From Streptococcus sp. (GTDB lineage: Bacteria; Bacillota; Bacilli; Lactobacillales; Streptococcaceae), in contig JAUMZW010000009.1 in NCBI GenBank assembly GCA_030527925.1, positions 1 through 64,000 of the forward strand: a DNA stretch of 64,000 nt, given 5' to 3'. Position numbers and translations under genes: made by a program. How positions within the stretch are numbered: the stretch's first letter is position 1; the number at the start of each line of letters is the position of its first letter. This document shows, in pieces, positions 42,789 through 53,095 of the stretch. The notes under the pieces are model-generated. The model made no database searches, was not told the origin of the DNA, and saw only the letters and a list, made by a program, of their open reading frames with translations.

Positions 42789-45575
42789 TTGTCTAAGAAA
42801 AGATTATATGAAATAGCAAAAGAAGTTGGAAAACCTAGTAAGGAAATTGTAGGATACGCTCAAAGTTTAGGTTTAGCAGTTAAAAGCCATGCTTCAAGTG
42901 TCGAAGAGGCTGATGCTAATCGTATCATAGCTAATTTTGTTACAGCGCCAACTCAAACAAATGAAGTAGGAACAGAAAAAAAAGAGAATCATATGACTTT
43001 GGATACTAAAAAAGAAATTCCTAAAAAGCATTTTGAAGTAAAATCTCTTTCTGAAAATGGGACAATTTCTGTAACTGATAAGCCCAAACCTCAAAGTCGT
43101 AATTTTAAAGCTGAACGTGAGGCTAAAGCTAGAGCAGCAAGAGAGAACAAACAAAAGCATTCTAATTCTGGCGGTAGAGAGAAAAAAGATTTTTCAAAAT
43201 CAAATAAACAATTTGAACAGAAAAACGTTCAAAAAGCACATCAGAAAATAGATGATAAAAGAAGTTCTCAGTCAATATCTAAAAAAACCAAAGAGAGAGT
43301 GTTTGAATCAAAAACGGCTTCTCAAAAAATGGATTTTAAGGCGAGAGCTGCTGCTTTAAAAGCTAAACAAAATGAGGAATATTCTAAACAAAGTGAAGCA
43401 CGTTTTCGTGAAGAACAAGAATTAAAAGTAAAAAAACAGCGTGAGGAAGAAGTACAAAAAGAAGCTAAGGTAAAAGCTGAGTTACAGGCTAAAAAAGAAG
43501 CTGAAGAGGCTGCTAAAGCTTTAGAACTTTCTAAACAAACTCAGTTAGAAGCAAAACAAACTTCTGAATCAAGTCAACAAGTTGTTGATAATCGCCGTAA
43601 AAAACAAGTTCGTCCAGAAAAGAAAACTCGTGATTTTAGTCATGAGAATGAAGATGGACCAAAACAAACAAAAAATAAGAAAAATTGGACAAGTCAAAAC
43701 CAAGTGAGAAATCAAAAAAATAGTAACTGGAATACAAATAAAAAATCTAAAAAAGGTAAAAATAATCGTAACAGTGTGGCTCCAAAACCAGTAACAGAGC
43801 GTAAATTCCACGAATTGCCAAAAGAATTCGAATATACTGAAGGAATGACTGTTGCAGAAATTGCAAAACGTATTAAACGTGAACCTGCAGAAATCGTCAA
43901 AAAGCTATTCATGATGGGTGTTATGGCTACGCAAAATCAATCTCTTGATGGAGATACGATAGAGTTATTGATGGTTGATTATGGTATTGAAGCAAAAGCT
44001 AAGGTTGAAGTTGATACAGCTGATATTGAACGTTTCTTTTCTGATGATACTTATTTAAACCCAGAAAATATGGTTGAGCGTGCACCTGTAGTAACAATCA
44101 TGGGACATGTTGACCACGGTAAAACAACATTGCTTGATACGTTACGTAATTCACGTGTTGCAACAGGTGAAGCGGGTGGAATTACACAGCATATTGGAGC
44201 ATATCAAATTGAAGAAAATGGTAAGAAAATTACTTTCCTAGATACTCCAGGACATGCTGCCTTTACAAGTATGCGTGCACGTGGTGCTTCAATTACAGAT
44301 ATTACAATTCTGATAGTTGCTGCTGATGATGGAGTTATGCCGCAAACAGTAGAGGCTATTAATCACTCTAAAGCCGCTGGAGTCCCTATTATTGTAGCTA
44401 TTAATAAGATTGATAAACCAGGTGCTAATCCAGAACGTGTTATTGGTGAGTTGGCAGAACGTGGGATTGTATCGACTGCGTGGGGTGGAGATTGTGAGTT
44501 CGTTGAAATTTCAGCTAAGTTTGGCAAAAATATTGATGAATTATTAGAAACAGTCTTATTAGTTGCTGAGGTTGAAGAGCTAAAAGCAGATCCTACCGTG
44601 CGTGCTATTGGAACAGTTATTGAAGCCCGTCTAGATAAGGGCAAAGGTGCTGTTGCTACCCTACTTGTACAACAAGGAACTTTACATGTGCAAGATCCAA
44701 TTGTTATTGGTAATACTTTTGGACGTGTTCGTGCGATGGCAAATGATCTAGGTCGTCGTGTAAAATCTGCTGAACCATCAACTCCTGTTTCTATTACAGG
44801 GTTAAATGATACACCTATGGCAGGGGATCATTTTGCGGTATACGAAGATGAGAAAGCAGCACGTGCAGCCGGTGAAGAACGTGCAAAACGTGCTTTATTG
44901 AAACAACGTCAAGCCACTCATCGTGTTAGTCTTGAAAACTTATTTGATACCTTAAAAGCAGGTGAAGTTAAGTCTGTTAATGTCATTATCAAAGGAGATG
45001 TTCAAGGTTCTGTTGAGGCTTTGGCAGCTGCTTTATTAAAGATTGATGTTGAGGGTGTTAAGGTAAATGTTGTCCATTCAGCTGTCGGAGCTATCAATGA
45101 ATCTGATGTTACATTAGCAGAGGCATCAAATGCTGTTATTATTGGATTTAATGTTCGTCCTACACCACAAGCTCGTCAACAAGCTGATAGTGATGAAGTT
45201 GAAATTCGTTTACACAGTATTATCTACAAAGTTATCGAAGAAGTAGAAGATGCTATGAAAGGGATGCTTGACCCAGAATATGAAGAAAAAGTCATTGGTG
45301 AGGCTATTATTAGGGAAACATTTAAAGTTTCAAAAGTTGGAACAATTGGTGGATTCATGGTTATCAATGGTAAAATTACAAGAGATTCAAGCGCACGTGT
45401 AATTCGTGATGGTGTGGTTGTATTTGATGGGAAGTTAGCAAGTTTGAAACATTATAAAGATGATGTTAAAGAAGTTGGTAACGCTCAAGAAGGTGGATTA
45501 ATGATTGAAAATTACAATGACCTTAAAGTTGATGATACCATTGAAGCTTATATCATGGAAGAAATTAAACGTTAA
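42789..45575 (+). CDS. infB: Translation initiation factor IF-2
   Basis: GTPase that brings fMet-tRNA to the ribosome. The N-terminal IF2_N fold starts [21 protein letters not shown] long, low-complexity Lys/Glu/Gln-rich linker follows (about 60-350), then the second IF2_N fold (about 355-400). The G domain has GHVDHGKTT near 439-447, DTPGH near 487 and NKID near 541. Domains II-IV follow, ending [14 protein letters not shown]. It starts with TTG, preceded by AGGAGGA. Length 928. Confidence 0.96.
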   Translation: MSKKRLYEIAKEVGKPSKEIVGYAQSLGLAVKSHASSVEEADANRIIANFVTAPTQTNEVGTEKKENHMTLDTKKEIPKKHFEVKSLSENGTISVTDKPKPQSRNFKAEREAKARAARENKQKHSNSGGREKKDFSKSNKQFEQKNVQKAHQKIDDKRSSQSISKKTKERVFESKTASQKMDFKARAAALKAKQNEEYSKQSEARFREEQELKVKKQREEEVQKEAKVKAELQAKKEAEEAAKALELSKQTQLEAKQTSESSQQVVDNRRKKQVRPEKKTRDFSHENEDGPKQTKNKKNWTSQNQVRNQKNSNWNTNKKSKKGKNNRNSVAPKPVTERKFHELPKEFEYTEGMTVAEIAKRIKREPAEIVKKLFMMGVMATQNQSLDGDTIELLMVDYGIEAKAKVEVDTADIERFFSDDTYLNPENMVERAPVVTIMGHVDHGKTTLLDTLRNSRVATGEAGGITQHIGAYQIEENGKKITFLDTPGHAAFTSMRARGASITDITILIVAADDGVMPQTVEAINHSKAAGVPIIVAINKIDKPGANPERVIGELAERGIVSTAWGGDCEFVEISAKFGKNIDELLETVLLVAEVEELKADPTVRAIGTVIEARLDKGKGAVATLLVQQGTLHVQDPIVIGNTFGRVRAMANDLGRRVKSAEPSTPVSITGLNDTPMAGDHFAVYEDEKAARAAGEERAKRALLKQRQATHRVSLENLFDTLKAGEVKSVNVIIKGDVQGSVEALAAALLKIDVEGVKVNVVHSAVGAINESDVTLAEASNAVIIGFNVRPTPQARQQADSDEVEIRLHSIIYKVIEEVEDAMKGMLDPEYEEKVIGEAIIRETFKVSKVGTIGGFMVINGKITRDSSARVIRDGVVVFDGKLASLKHYKDDVKEVGNAQEGGLMIENYNDLKVDDTIEAYIMEEIKR

Positions 45576-45634
45576 TTTCTTTGATTGAAATAAGAATTAA
45601 AACTAAACTGAGTGGTATTTAGAAAGGATAACCT

Positions 45635-45988
45635 ATGGGAAATTCATTTCGTGCAGACCGAGTTGGTATGGAAATTAAACGTGAAGTCAATGAAATTATT
45701 CAAAAACGTGTTAATGACCCACGTTTAGCAGCTGTTACGATTACAGACGTTCAAATGCTTGGTGATTTATCACTTGCTAAGGTTTACTATTCAATCTTGA
45801 GTGAGTTGGCTTCAGATAATCAAAAAGCCCAACAAGGTTTACAAAAAGCAAAAGGTTTGATTAAGAGAGAACTTGGTAAGAACCTTAAAATGTATAAGAT
45901 ACCAGATTTAACGTTTATTAAAGATGAATCAATTGAGTATGGAAATAAAATTGATCAAATGTTACGTGATTTGGAAAACAAAAAATAA
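45635..45988 (+). CDS. rbfA: Ribosome-binding factor A
   Basis: KH-like 30S assembly factor of 117 residues. It opens [20 protein letters not shown], has [20 protein letters not shown] near 35-54 and the late [26 protein letters not shown] precedes the ATG. Last gene of the rimP operon; a bidirectional terminator follows. Confidence 0.95.
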   Translation: MGNSFRADRVGMEIKREVNEIIQKRVNDPRLAAVTITDVQMLGDLSLAKVYYSILSELASDNQKAQQGLQKAKGLIKRELGKNLKMYKIPDLTFIKDESIEYGNKIDQMLRDLENKK

Positions 45989-46020
45989 AAAGTGTTAGAT
46001 TTTTCTAACACTTTTTATTT
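45983..46020. terminator. Bidirectional terminator between rbfA and scrR
   Basis: AAATAAAAAGTGTTAGA pairs with TCTAACACTTTTTATTT around TTTT, a perfect 17-bp stem between convergent genes. It can stop both the infB operon and the scrB-scrR transcript. Confidence 0.9.
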
Positions 46021-46050
46021 TAAAAAATGAATACTCTTTAGGATTTCATT

Positions 46051-47013
46051 TTAGATACTATTTCCAGGAATTATAGAAATGGGTAATATATAATCCTTGC
46101 TAGTTTTTTCACCTTTGATTTTTTTAATTAAAATATCAACTAATAGAATAGATAACTCTTTTATTGGCTGTCTGACAGTAGTTAACTGTGGAAAAAATTT
46201 TTCAATAAATTCTGTACCGTCATATCCGATAATCTTAAGGTCTTCAGGAATTTTAAAACCAATTTGATTAGCAATTTTGATGGTAAGTATAGCAGTTAAA
46301 TCATCTGATATAAAAATACCATCAGGTTGATAGGTTTGAAGAATTGATTTGATTTCCATCTCTCTTCGAATGGTAGAAAGATCTGTAGGGATGTTAAAAG
46401 TATCATGGTTAGGCAGTTGAAATAAAAATCCTAATTTACGAAGTCCTGTTGGAGAGTTTGAATTATCACTACCAGTTAACATGATGATTTTTTGGCATCC
46501 AGATTTAGAGAGTGTTTTTGCAGCTAGTTTTCCACCTTCAAAATTATCAGATGAAATAATAGGAATGTTTGGAGCTAAATTTCTGTCAAAAGCTACAATT
46601 GGTGCTTCGACTTTCTCATAATCATCTATTCCTAAATTGTGACTTGATGAAATGATGCCTTCAACTTGATTAGCAGATAACATTTCTAAGTATTCTTTTT
46701 CTTTTGCTGGGTCATGTTCGCTATTACATATAATAGTTTTGAATCCTCTTTTGAATAGTTCTATTTCTAGATGTTCTATCATCTCAGCATAGAAAAGGTT
46801 ACTAATATTGGGAAAGATTAATCCGATTAATTTCGTAGATTTTCCTTGCAAACTTCTGGCTAGATTATTAGGTTTGTAACCAAGCTCTCTCATTGCTTGA
46901 TTGACTTTATCAATTGTCTTTTGTGAGAGGTAACCTTTTTTATTGATAACCCTAGAGACGGTTGTTGGACTTACACCAGCCAATTCTGCTACATCTGTTA
47001 ATTTTGCAACCAT
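46051..47013 (-). CDS. scrR: Sucrose operon repressor ScrR (LacI family)
   Basis: A 320-residue LacI/GalR repressor. The N-terminal helix-turn-helix and hinge are KLTDVAELAGVSPTTVSRVI near 4-23 and ELGYKPNNLARSLQ near 44-57. The sugar-binding domain runs 60-320, with a GTEFIEKFFPQLTTVRQPI stretch near the end. It lies one base after scrB on the same transcript, so it is co-expressed. Likely operators lie in the scrB-scrA intergenic region. It responds to sucrose or its phosphate in related species. Confidence 0.9.
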   Translation of the reverse strand: MVAKLTDVAELAGVSPTTVSRVINKKGYLSQKTIDKVNQAMRELGYKPNNLARSLQGKSTKLIGLIFPNISNLFYAEMIEHLEIELFKRGFKTIICNSEHDPAKEKEYLEMLSANQVEGIISSSHNLGIDDYEKVEAPIVAFDRNLAPNIPIISSDNFEGGKLAAKTLSKSGCQKIIMLTGSDNSNSPTGLRKLGFLFQLPNHDTFNIPTDLSTIRREMEIKSILQTYQPDGIFISDDLTAILTIKIANQIGFKIPEDLKIIGYDGTEFIEKFFPQLTTVRQPIKELSILLVDILIKKIKGEKTSKDYILPISIIPGNSI

Positions 47014-47014
47014 A

Positions 47015-48454
47015 TTAAAGTTTTAATTCATAGTATTTTCCAGTAGCTTGACCTGATTGTAGTTTAATTCCATTTTGATCATTATTTGGAAAGACACGAC
47101 TGGTAAATACTTTCTCTCCTTCATTAATAAAGATTTCGATAATAGATTTATCAACAAAAATTTGTAAATCTGTATCCGTAGTATCAATTGTGCAATGTCT
47201 TGTTGTACCAAATTCAATGGCATATGGTGTTCCAACATTGCTACGGTCTAAAATAACATTACCATTTATAGTATCAATGGTCAACTTTAAGCCATTTTCT
47301 TTATCATCTGCGAATAAGACTAATTCGGTTATAGTTTGTTTAGGGACTGTAAGCTCTAGTTCATAAACATTATTTGTGTTCTCAAGATTACTAAATACTT
47401 TACTTGTTTGACGAAGTTCTTTAATTGCATGAACAGGCTTTTGGTAAAGTTTCCCATTTTTAAAATGTAATTCTTTTACTAAACTCATCGCACCTTGATA
47501 ACCGTAGTCATCTGTAGGATAGTCAATATCTGGTAATCCAATCCACGACACTGCTAAGGCTCGACCGTCTGGGGTATTAAAAGCTTGGGTGGCATAAGCT
47601 TCGAATCCAAAATCTAAATTATGAATTGGTGAGGGTTGAGTTAATTTGCAATTATTTATGTCAAACGATTGATAGATTTTATAGGTGTTTGGATAGATAT
47701 TTTCATATTCTAATTCACTTTTAGCTAAACCTTGAGGACTGTAGAGTAAGACAGGATGTTCATCAACAAAGACAAGATTTGGACACTCAATCATGTATTC
47801 AGATCCTTTACCATCAAAGTCCAAATCACCGATAAAATGCCAATTTTTAATATCATTATTGACTGCTTGATATAATTTGATAAAGCCTTTTTTATCTAGG
47901 GATTGAGCGCCTACAATTGCGTAAAAATTATCCTTGTAAGAAAAGATTTGAGGGTCTCTAAAATGTTCAGTGACATCTGAAGGCTGCTTGATAAGCACAT
48001 CGTCGAATTTTTCAATTTCCCTATTTTGATTCATAAACGCACCGATTTGAAGTGGATCACGAATCCAATTTTCATCGCGCACATTACCAGTGTAAAAAAT
48101 AAAAAGTTTATCATCAACTGGATAAGCACTTCCAGAGTATGCCCCGTGACTATCATTTTTAGTATCGGGATACAAGATGACTCCTGTTTCTTCAAAATGG
48201 ATAAGATCGTCACTCTCAGTGTGTACCCATGATTTTAGTCCATGAGCTGGACCATAAGGCCAATTTTGATAGAAAAGGTGGTACTTACCATTAAAATAAG
48301 AAAAGCCATTAGGGTCGTTCAAAAGACCAGTTTTAGGTTCGATATGGTATGTAGCATGCCAAGGTGATTTTTGAACCTTCTCTTTTAGTGCTTTCATTTC
48401 TTCGCTTGTCCAATCTTTATAGGGACGGTAACGGACTTCTTGAGGTAGATTCAT
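47015..48454 (-). CDS. scrB: Sucrose-6-phosphate hydrolase (GH32)
   Basis: Splits sucrose-6-phosphate into glucose-6-phosphate and fructose in the cytoplasm. GH32 beta-propeller with the nucleophile motif NDPNG at residues 46-50, FRDPQIF near 165-171 and the acid/base in ECPNL near 223-227. A C-terminal beta-sandwich follows from about 345. Length 479. AAAGGAG precedes the ATG. First gene of scrB-scrR, divergent from scrA. Confidence 0.95.
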   Translation of the reverse strand: MNLPQEVRYRPYKDWTSEEMKALKEKVQKSPWHATYHIEPKTGLLNDPNGFSYFNGKYHLFYQNWPYGPAHGLKSWVHTESDDLIHFEETGVILYPDTKNDSHGAYSGSAYPVDDKLFIFYTGNVRDENWIRDPLQIGAFMNQNREIEKFDDVLIKQPSDVTEHFRDPQIFSYKDNFYAIVGAQSLDKKGFIKLYQAVNNDIKNWHFIGDLDFDGKGSEYMIECPNLVFVDEHPVLLYSPQGLAKSELEYENIYPNTYKIYQSFDINNCKLTQPSPIHNLDFGFEAYATQAFNTPDGRALAVSWIGLPDIDYPTDDYGYQGAMSLVKELHFKNGKLYQKPVHAIKELRQTSKVFSNLENTNNVYELELTVPKQTITELVLFADDKENGLKLTIDTINGNVILDRSNVGTPYAIEFGTTRHCTIDTTDTDLQIFVDKSIIEIFINEGEKVFTSRVFPNNDQNGIKLQSGQATGKYYELKL

Positions 48455-48488
48455 TTTTTTCTCCTTTGATTAAACTATTGCTTCTTAT

Positions 48489-48517
48489 ATAGTAAACGTT
48501 TTCTGCCTAAAAATCAA
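48489..48517 (-). promoter_or_regulatory. scrB promoter with LacI-type operator
   Basis: On the minus strand TTGATT (48517-48512), 17 bases, TACTAT (48494-48489). The dyad AGAAAACGTTTACT (48504-48491) covers the spacer and -10. A LacI-family protein (ScrR, perhaps CcpA) bound there would block transcription of scrB-scrR. Confidence 0.72.
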
Positions 48518-48544
48518 TTATTTTTAGGGGATTTAAAAAAATTC

Positions 48545-48582
48545 TGTAAAACGCTTGACATATTTTACAAAGATGATAAAAT
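48545..48582 (+). promoter_or_regulatory. scrA promoter overlapped by a LacI-type operator
   Basis: TTGACA (48555-48560), 16 bases, TAAAAT (48577-48582) with TG upstream. The dyad-like TGTAAAACGCTTGACA (48545-48560) covers the -35. Bound ScrR would exclude RNA polymerase. Confidence 0.7.
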
Positions 48583-48597
48583 TATCTATGTAATTAA

Positions 48598-48612
48598 GTG
48601 AAAGCGTTTCAC
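48598..48612 (+). promoter_or_regulatory. LacI-type operator in the scrA leader
   Basis: GTGAAAGCGTTTCAC is a perfect palindrome about the central C, just after the predicted start point of scrA. It resembles cre sites but is one base shorter, so I favour ScrR as the ligand. Confidence 0.65.
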
Positions 48613-48636
48613 AAAAATAAAAGGAGATATTTGCAG

Positions 48637-50529
48637 ATGGATAATAGAGACATTGCAAAAAAAGTTATCGATGCCATTGGTGGACGTGATAATGTTAACA
48701 GTGTAGCTCACTGTGCAACACGATTACGTGTAATGGTGAAGGATGAAAGTATAATTGATAAAGATGTTGTCGAAAACATCGAAAAAGTTCAGGGAGCATT
48801 CTTTAACTCAGGACAATATCAAATTATTTTTGGTACAGGAACTGTTAATAAAATTTATGATGAAGTAGTTTCACTTGGCTTACCAACAGCGTCTACAGGA
48901 GAGCAAAAAGCAGAAGCTGCTAAGCAAGGGAACTGGTTCCAACGTGCTATTCGTACCTTTGGAGATGTCTTTGTTCCTATTATTCCTGCGATAGTAGCAA
49001 CAGGTTTATTTATGGGTGTGCGTGGTTTGATTACACAGCCACAAGTTATGGAATTGTTTGGTGTTAAAGCTTACGATCCTAATTTCTTAATGTATACACG
49101 AATTTTAACTGATACAGCCTTCGTCTACCTTCCTGCTCTAGTTGCTTGGTCAGCTTTCCGTGTTTTTGGTGGAAATCCTTTAATCGGTATTGTGTTAGGT
49201 TTAATGCTCGTTAGTAATGAGTTACCAAATGCATGGGTGGTTGCCTCAGGTGGTGATGTTAAACCGTTAACATTCTTTGGCTTTATTCCTGTTGTAGGTT
49301 ACCAAGGAACAGTTTTACCAGCTTTCTTTGTTGGTTTGGTAGGTGCTAAATTAGAAAAATGGTTCCATAAACGTGTACCAGAGGCTTTAGATTTATTAGC
49401 AACGCCATTTTTAACGTTAACAATTATGTCTCTTCTTGGCTTATTTGTTATTGGACCAGTATTCCATTCCCTTGAAAATGTTGTGCTTGCTGGTACTCAA
49501 GCTATCTTGGCTTTACCATTTGGTATTGCGGGTCTTGTTGTGGGTGGAATTCAACAAATTATCGTTGTAACAGGTATTCATCATATTTTCAACTTCTTGG
49601 AAGCACAGTTAATTGCTAATGAAGGAAAAGATGCATTTAATGCGTACATTACAGCAGCTATGACTGCACAAGCTGGTGCAACGTTTGCTGTAGGTGTTAA
49701 AACTAAAAAGATAAAACTTAAAGCACTTGCTTTCCCAGCAACATTGTCTGCATTATTGGGAATTACTGAACCAGCTATTTTTGGGGTTAACTTACGTTTT
49801 GTTAAACCATTTGTACTTGCTCTTGGAGCAGGTGCTGTAGGTGGTTGGATTGCAGGATTATTCGGTCTAGCAGGTACTGGATTTGGAATCACAATTATTC
49901 CAGGTTCATTACTATATTTAAATGGTCAGTTGGTACAATACGTAATCATGGTTCTTCTAACATTTGCTTTAGGATTCGGTCTAACTTATGTGTTTGGATA
50001 CAAGGATGAGCAAGAAGAAGTAAAAAAGTCTGAACCAATTACTGATGTTGAGGAAGTTGTTACTCCTACTTTAGTAACATCAGAAGTTATCGCTAGTCCA
50101 GTATCTGGCCAAGTTGTTGCCTTGACTAGTGTAAGTGATCCAGTTTTTTCATCAGAGGCAATGGGTAAAGGAATTGCTGTTAAACCTTCAGGTGAAACTA
50201 TTTATTCTCCAGTAGATGGTGTAGTTCAAATAGCTTTTGATACTGGTCATGCTTATGGGATTAAATCAAAAAATGGTTCAGAGATTCTTATCCATATTGG
50301 GATTGATACAGTATCTATGAATGGCAATGGATTTGTTCCAAAAGTGTCTGCAAATCAAACAGTTAAAAAAGGCGACATTATTGCTACTTTTGATAAATCT
50401 AAGATTGCAGAGGCGGGTCTTGATGATACAACTATGATTATTGTGACAAATACTGCAGATTTTAATGAAGTAAATCCAGTTGCATCTGGTCAAGTTAAGG
50501 ATGGTCAAGATTTAATTAGTGTTAAATAA
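48637..50529 (+). CDS. scrA: Sucrose-specific PTS component IIBCA
   Basis: Imports sucrose and phosphorylates it to sucrose-6-phosphate. Domain order IIB-IIC-IIA: the IIB phospho-Cys26 is in VAHCATRLR, IIC runs from about 105 to 455 with about 10 membrane helices, and IIA (about 480-630) has the active His near 553 in ILIHIGIDT. An upstream GTG at 48598 is in frame but lies inside the operator; AAGGAG precedes the ATG at 48637, giving 630 residues. Transcribed away from scrB. Confidence 0.94.
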   Translation: MDNRDIAKKVIDAIGGRDNVNSVAHCATRLRVMVKDESIIDKDVVENIEKVQGAFFNSGQYQIIFGTGTVNKIYDEVVSLGLPTASTGEQKAEAAKQGNWFQRAIRTFGDVFVPIIPAIVATGLFMGVRGLITQPQVMELFGVKAYDPNFLMYTRILTDTAFVYLPALVAWSAFRVFGGNPLIGIVLGLMLVSNELPNAWVVASGGDVKPLTFFGFIPVVGYQGTVLPAFFVGLVGAKLEKWFHKRVPEALDLLATPFLTLTIMSLLGLFVIGPVFHSLENVVLAGTQAILALPFGIAGLVVGGIQQIIVVTGIHHIFNFLEAQLIANEGKDAFNAYITAAMTAQAGATFAVGVKTKKIKLKALAFPATLSALLGITEPAIFGVNLRFVKPFVLALGAGAVGGWIAGLFGLAGTGFGITIIPGSLLYLNGQLVQYVIMVLLTFALGFGLTYVFGYKDEQEEVKKSEPITDVEEVVTPTLVTSEVIASPVSGQVVALTSVSDPVFSSEAMGKGIAVKPSGETIYSPVDGVVQIAFDTGHAYGIKSKNGSEILIHIGIDTVSMNGNGFVPKVSANQTVKKGDIIATFDKSKIAEAGLDDTTMIIVTNTADFNEVNPVASGQVKDGQDLISVK

Positions 50530-50538
50530 TAATGTATG

Positions 50539-50563
50539 AAGAGTAGGACTCCTACTCTTTTTT
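50539..50563 (+). terminator. Intrinsic terminator after scrA
   Basis: AAGAGTAGG pairs with CCTACTCTT around a 2-4 base loop, then TTTT. It separates scrA from scrK. Confidence 0.85.
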
Positions 50564-50643
50564 ACTGGAATTTGATATCTATATGTAAATTGCAATTTTT
50601 TTGATATTTGTTTAAAATTTATTATGAGAAAGAGGAAGTAACT

Positions 50644-51525
50644 ATGACAAAATTATATGGTAGTTTAGAAGCAGGTGGTACAAAATTTGTATGTGCTGTT
50701 GGTGATGAGGATTTTCAAGTGATTGAAAAAGTCCAATTTCCAACAACAACGCCTTATGAAACAATTGAAAAGACTGTGGAGTTTTTTAAAAAATTTGAAG
50801 ATGATTTATTAGGGATTGCAATTGGTTCGTTTGGTCCAATTGATGTGGATCCAAATTCATCAACGTATGGTTTTATTACTAAAACTCCAAAGCCTCATTG
50901 GTCTAATGTTGATTTGTTGGGATTGATTTCAAAGGATTTCAAAATTCCATTTTATTTTACGACAGATGTTAATAGTTCTGCATATGGTGAAACATTAGTA
51001 CGTAAGGGGATTACGAGCTTGGTTTATTATACTATCGGAACAGGAATTGGAGCAGGAGCTATTCAACATGGAGAGTTTGTAGGTGGCTGTGGACATACCG
51101 AAGCAGGCCATACTTATGTAGCCACTCATCCACATGATATAGCAACAGAATTTACTGGTGTTTGTCCTTTTCACCGTGGTTGTTTAGAGGGTATGGCTGC
51201 AGGTCCTAGTCTAGAGGCAAGAACGGGTATCCGCGGAGAAATGATTGAGTTAAACTCTAATGTGTGGGATATTCAAGCTTATTACATTGCTCAAGCAGCT
51301 GTTCAAGCAACATTGATGTATCGACCACAAGTCATTGTTTTTGGAGGTGGAGTTATGGGACAAGAGCATATGTTAAACCGTGTTCGAGAAAAATTCCACT
51401 CCCTTTTAAATGATTATATGCCAATTGAGGATTTATCACAGTATATTGTAACACCAGCAGTTGCTGGTAATGGTTCAGCTACAGTAGGTAATTTTGCTCT
51501 AGCTAAAAAGATTTCAGTACGATAA
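50644..51525 (+). CDS. scrK: Fructokinase (ROK family)
   Basis: Phosphorylates the fructose released by ScrB. ROK-type kinase of 293 residues: YGSLEAGGTKFVCAVGDED near 4-22, the phosphate-binding TIGTGIGAGAIQHGEF near 131-146, the zinc motif CPFHRGCLEG near 176-185 and IVFGGGVMGQ near 232. The frame can extend to a TTG at 50608, but AGAGGAAG precedes the ATG at 50644. It lies between scrA and manA. Confidence 0.92.
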   Translation: MTKLYGSLEAGGTKFVCAVGDEDFQVIEKVQFPTTTPYETIEKTVEFFKKFEDDLLGIAIGSFGPIDVDPNSSTYGFITKTPKPHWSNVDLLGLISKDFKIPFYFTTDVNSSAYGETLVRKGITSLVYYTIGTGIGAGAIQHGEFVGGCGHTEAGHTYVATHPHDIATEFTGVCPFHRGCLEGMAAGPSLEARTGIRGEMIELNSNVWDIQAYYIAQAAVQATLMYRPQVIVFGGGVMGQEHMLNRVREKFHSLLNDYMPIEDLSQYIVTPAVAGNGSATVGNFALAKKISVR

Positions 51526-51593
51526 GTTTAAATTTTAATAAGTATTTCGTTTATTGTTTTGAACTCAATCAGATTGAATAAAAATTCTGCTTT

Positions 51594-51619
51594 AGATTGT
51601 TTTCTTCAATCTTTTTTTG
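51594..51619 (+). terminator. Intrinsic terminator after scrK
   Basis: AGATTG pairs with CAATCT around a 7-base loop, followed by seven T. The 3' arm (TTCAATCT, 51604-51611) could instead pair with AGATTGAA at 51571-51578, giving a larger alternative stem. Confidence 0.7.
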
Positions 51620-51669
51620 CACAAAAAATGGTATAATAACATTAAATTTGACAAAGGATTGGAGATACT

Positions 51670-52620
51670 ATGTCGGAACCATTATTTCTAGAAGCTGTAA
51701 TGCATGAAAAAATTTGGGGTGGAAACCATCTCGAACTTGAATTTGGTTATGATATTCCATCTGATCATACAGGAGAATGTTGGGCGATTTCTGCACATCC
51801 CAATGGAGTTTCCACAATAAAAAATGGCCAATATAAAGGGATTGGGCTTGATGAATTATATCGGACTCATGCAGAACTATTTGGTTTTCCTAAGTCAAAA
51901 GTTTTTCCATTGTTGACTAAAATACTCGATGCAAATGATTGGTTGAGTGTACAAGTTCATCCTGATGATATTTATGCCTTAGAACATGAAGGTGAATTGG
52001 GAAAAACCGAATGTTGGTATATTTTATCAGCTCAAAAAGGTGCTGAAATCATATATGGACATAAGGCTAAAACAAGAGATGAGTTGGAAAAGTTGATTAG
52101 AGAGGGAGACTGGGAAAATCTCCTTGAGAAGGTACCAGTTAAAGCAGGAGATTTTTTCTATGTTCCAAGTGGAACTATGCATGCTATTGGAAAAGGCATC
52201 ATGATTTTAGAAACTCAACAATCTAGTGATACAACCTATCGTGTGTATGACTTTGACCGATATGGTGATGATGGAAAAAAGAGACCTTTGCATCTCTCAC
52301 AATCTATTGATGTGTTATCTCTAGGGGTCCCAGCAAATAGTACTCCTACAAGAGTTCATAGTGACGATTTTAATAATACAGTTTTAGTGTCTAATCCATT
52401 CTTTTCAGTTTATAAGTGGACGATATCAGGACAAACAATATTTAAGAGAACTCATCCCTATCTACTAGTGAGTGTCATTGATGGTAAGGGAACACTTTTT
52501 ATTGATGGAGAAAGTTATAATCTAGTTAAAGGAGACCATTTTATTCTTCCAAATGGCGTCTTAGAATGGACAATAAAAGGTGGAGTAGAATTGATTGTTA
52601 GTCATCCGCAGGAGATATAA
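51670..52620 (+). CDS. manA: Mannose-6-phosphate isomerase, class I
   Basis: Interconverts mannose-6-phosphate and fructose-6-phosphate, feeding the products of the mannose PTS and fructokinase into glycolysis. Cupin-fold zinc enzyme of 316 residues: EKIWGGNHLELEFGYD near 14-29, the zinc ligands in VQVHPDD near 97-103 and KTECWYIL near 115, then YVPSGTMHAIGKGIMILE near 165-182. An extended -10 (TGGTATAAT near 51629-51637) gives it its own promoter. Confidence 0.94.
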   Translation: MSEPLFLEAVMHEKIWGGNHLELEFGYDIPSDHTGECWAISAHPNGVSTIKNGQYKGIGLDELYRTHAELFGFPKSKVFPLLTKILDANDWLSVQVHPDDIYALEHEGELGKTECWYILSAQKGAEIIYGHKAKTRDELEKLIREGDWENLLEKVPVKAGDFFYVPSGTMHAIGKGIMILETQQSSDTTYRVYDFDRYGDDGKKRPLHLSQSIDVLSLGVPANSTPTRVHSDDFNNTVLVSNPFFSVYKWTISGQTIFKRTHPYLLVSVIDGKGTLFIDGESYNLVKGDHFILPNGVLEWTIKGGVELIVSHPQEI

Positions 52621-52622
52621 GT

Positions 52623-52934
52623 ATGGAGAATCTTTCAAAAATCATTGAAGTTTACAAGGATAATCCTTTAATTGTCAATAATAGAGTGTATGAATTAAAG
52701 AGTTATGATGATAAAACATTTAGTCTTCAAAGAAATGTATTTGGGCCATGTGGTGATAAAATTCCTCATCCATCCATTAAATTTAAGTATTTAGATGATG
52801 AGGTAACTTTTATCCACTATGCGGATTTTGAAATTAGTCCGGTAGTTAACAAGTTATTCGAAAAAGAAGATTATGAGTTTTTTGATAAAAACTTTAAGAG
52901 GTTATTAACAGAATTTGATGCATTTATTTCTTAA
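52623..52934 (+). CDS. Small conserved protein of unknown function
   Basis: A 103-residue acidic protein with no signal peptide or membrane segment. It contains KDNPLIVNNRVYELKSYDDK and a Phe/Asp-rich C-terminal half (YEFFDKNFKRLLTEFDAF). It may belong to DUF3884, but I am not certain. It starts 2 bases after the manA stop, so it is co-translated with manA. No function is proposed. Confidence 0.7.
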   Translation: MENLSKIIEVYKDNPLIVNNRVYELKSYDDKTFSLQRNVFGPCGDKIPHPSIKFKYLDDEVTFIHYADFEISPVVNKLFEKEDYEFFDKNFKRLLTEFDAFIS

Positions 52935-53036
52935 TTATATGGTAGTATTATTTTAGTTGAAATAAACAGTTCAGGGTAAATTCAAATACGTTTTTACCTT
53001 TTTTATATATTGAGAGATTTAGTCCTATTACAATAA

Positions 53037-53065
53037 TTGAATAGGTGTCTATTTTGTGATAAAAT
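53037..53065 (+). promoter_or_regulatory. SigA promoter for secA
   Basis: TTGAAT (53037-53042), 17 bases, TAAAAT (53060-53065) with TG upstream (extended -10), 31 bases before the secA start. Confidence 0.75.
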
Positions 53066-53095
53066 AGAATGATTAGATAATCGGAAGGAATTAGG

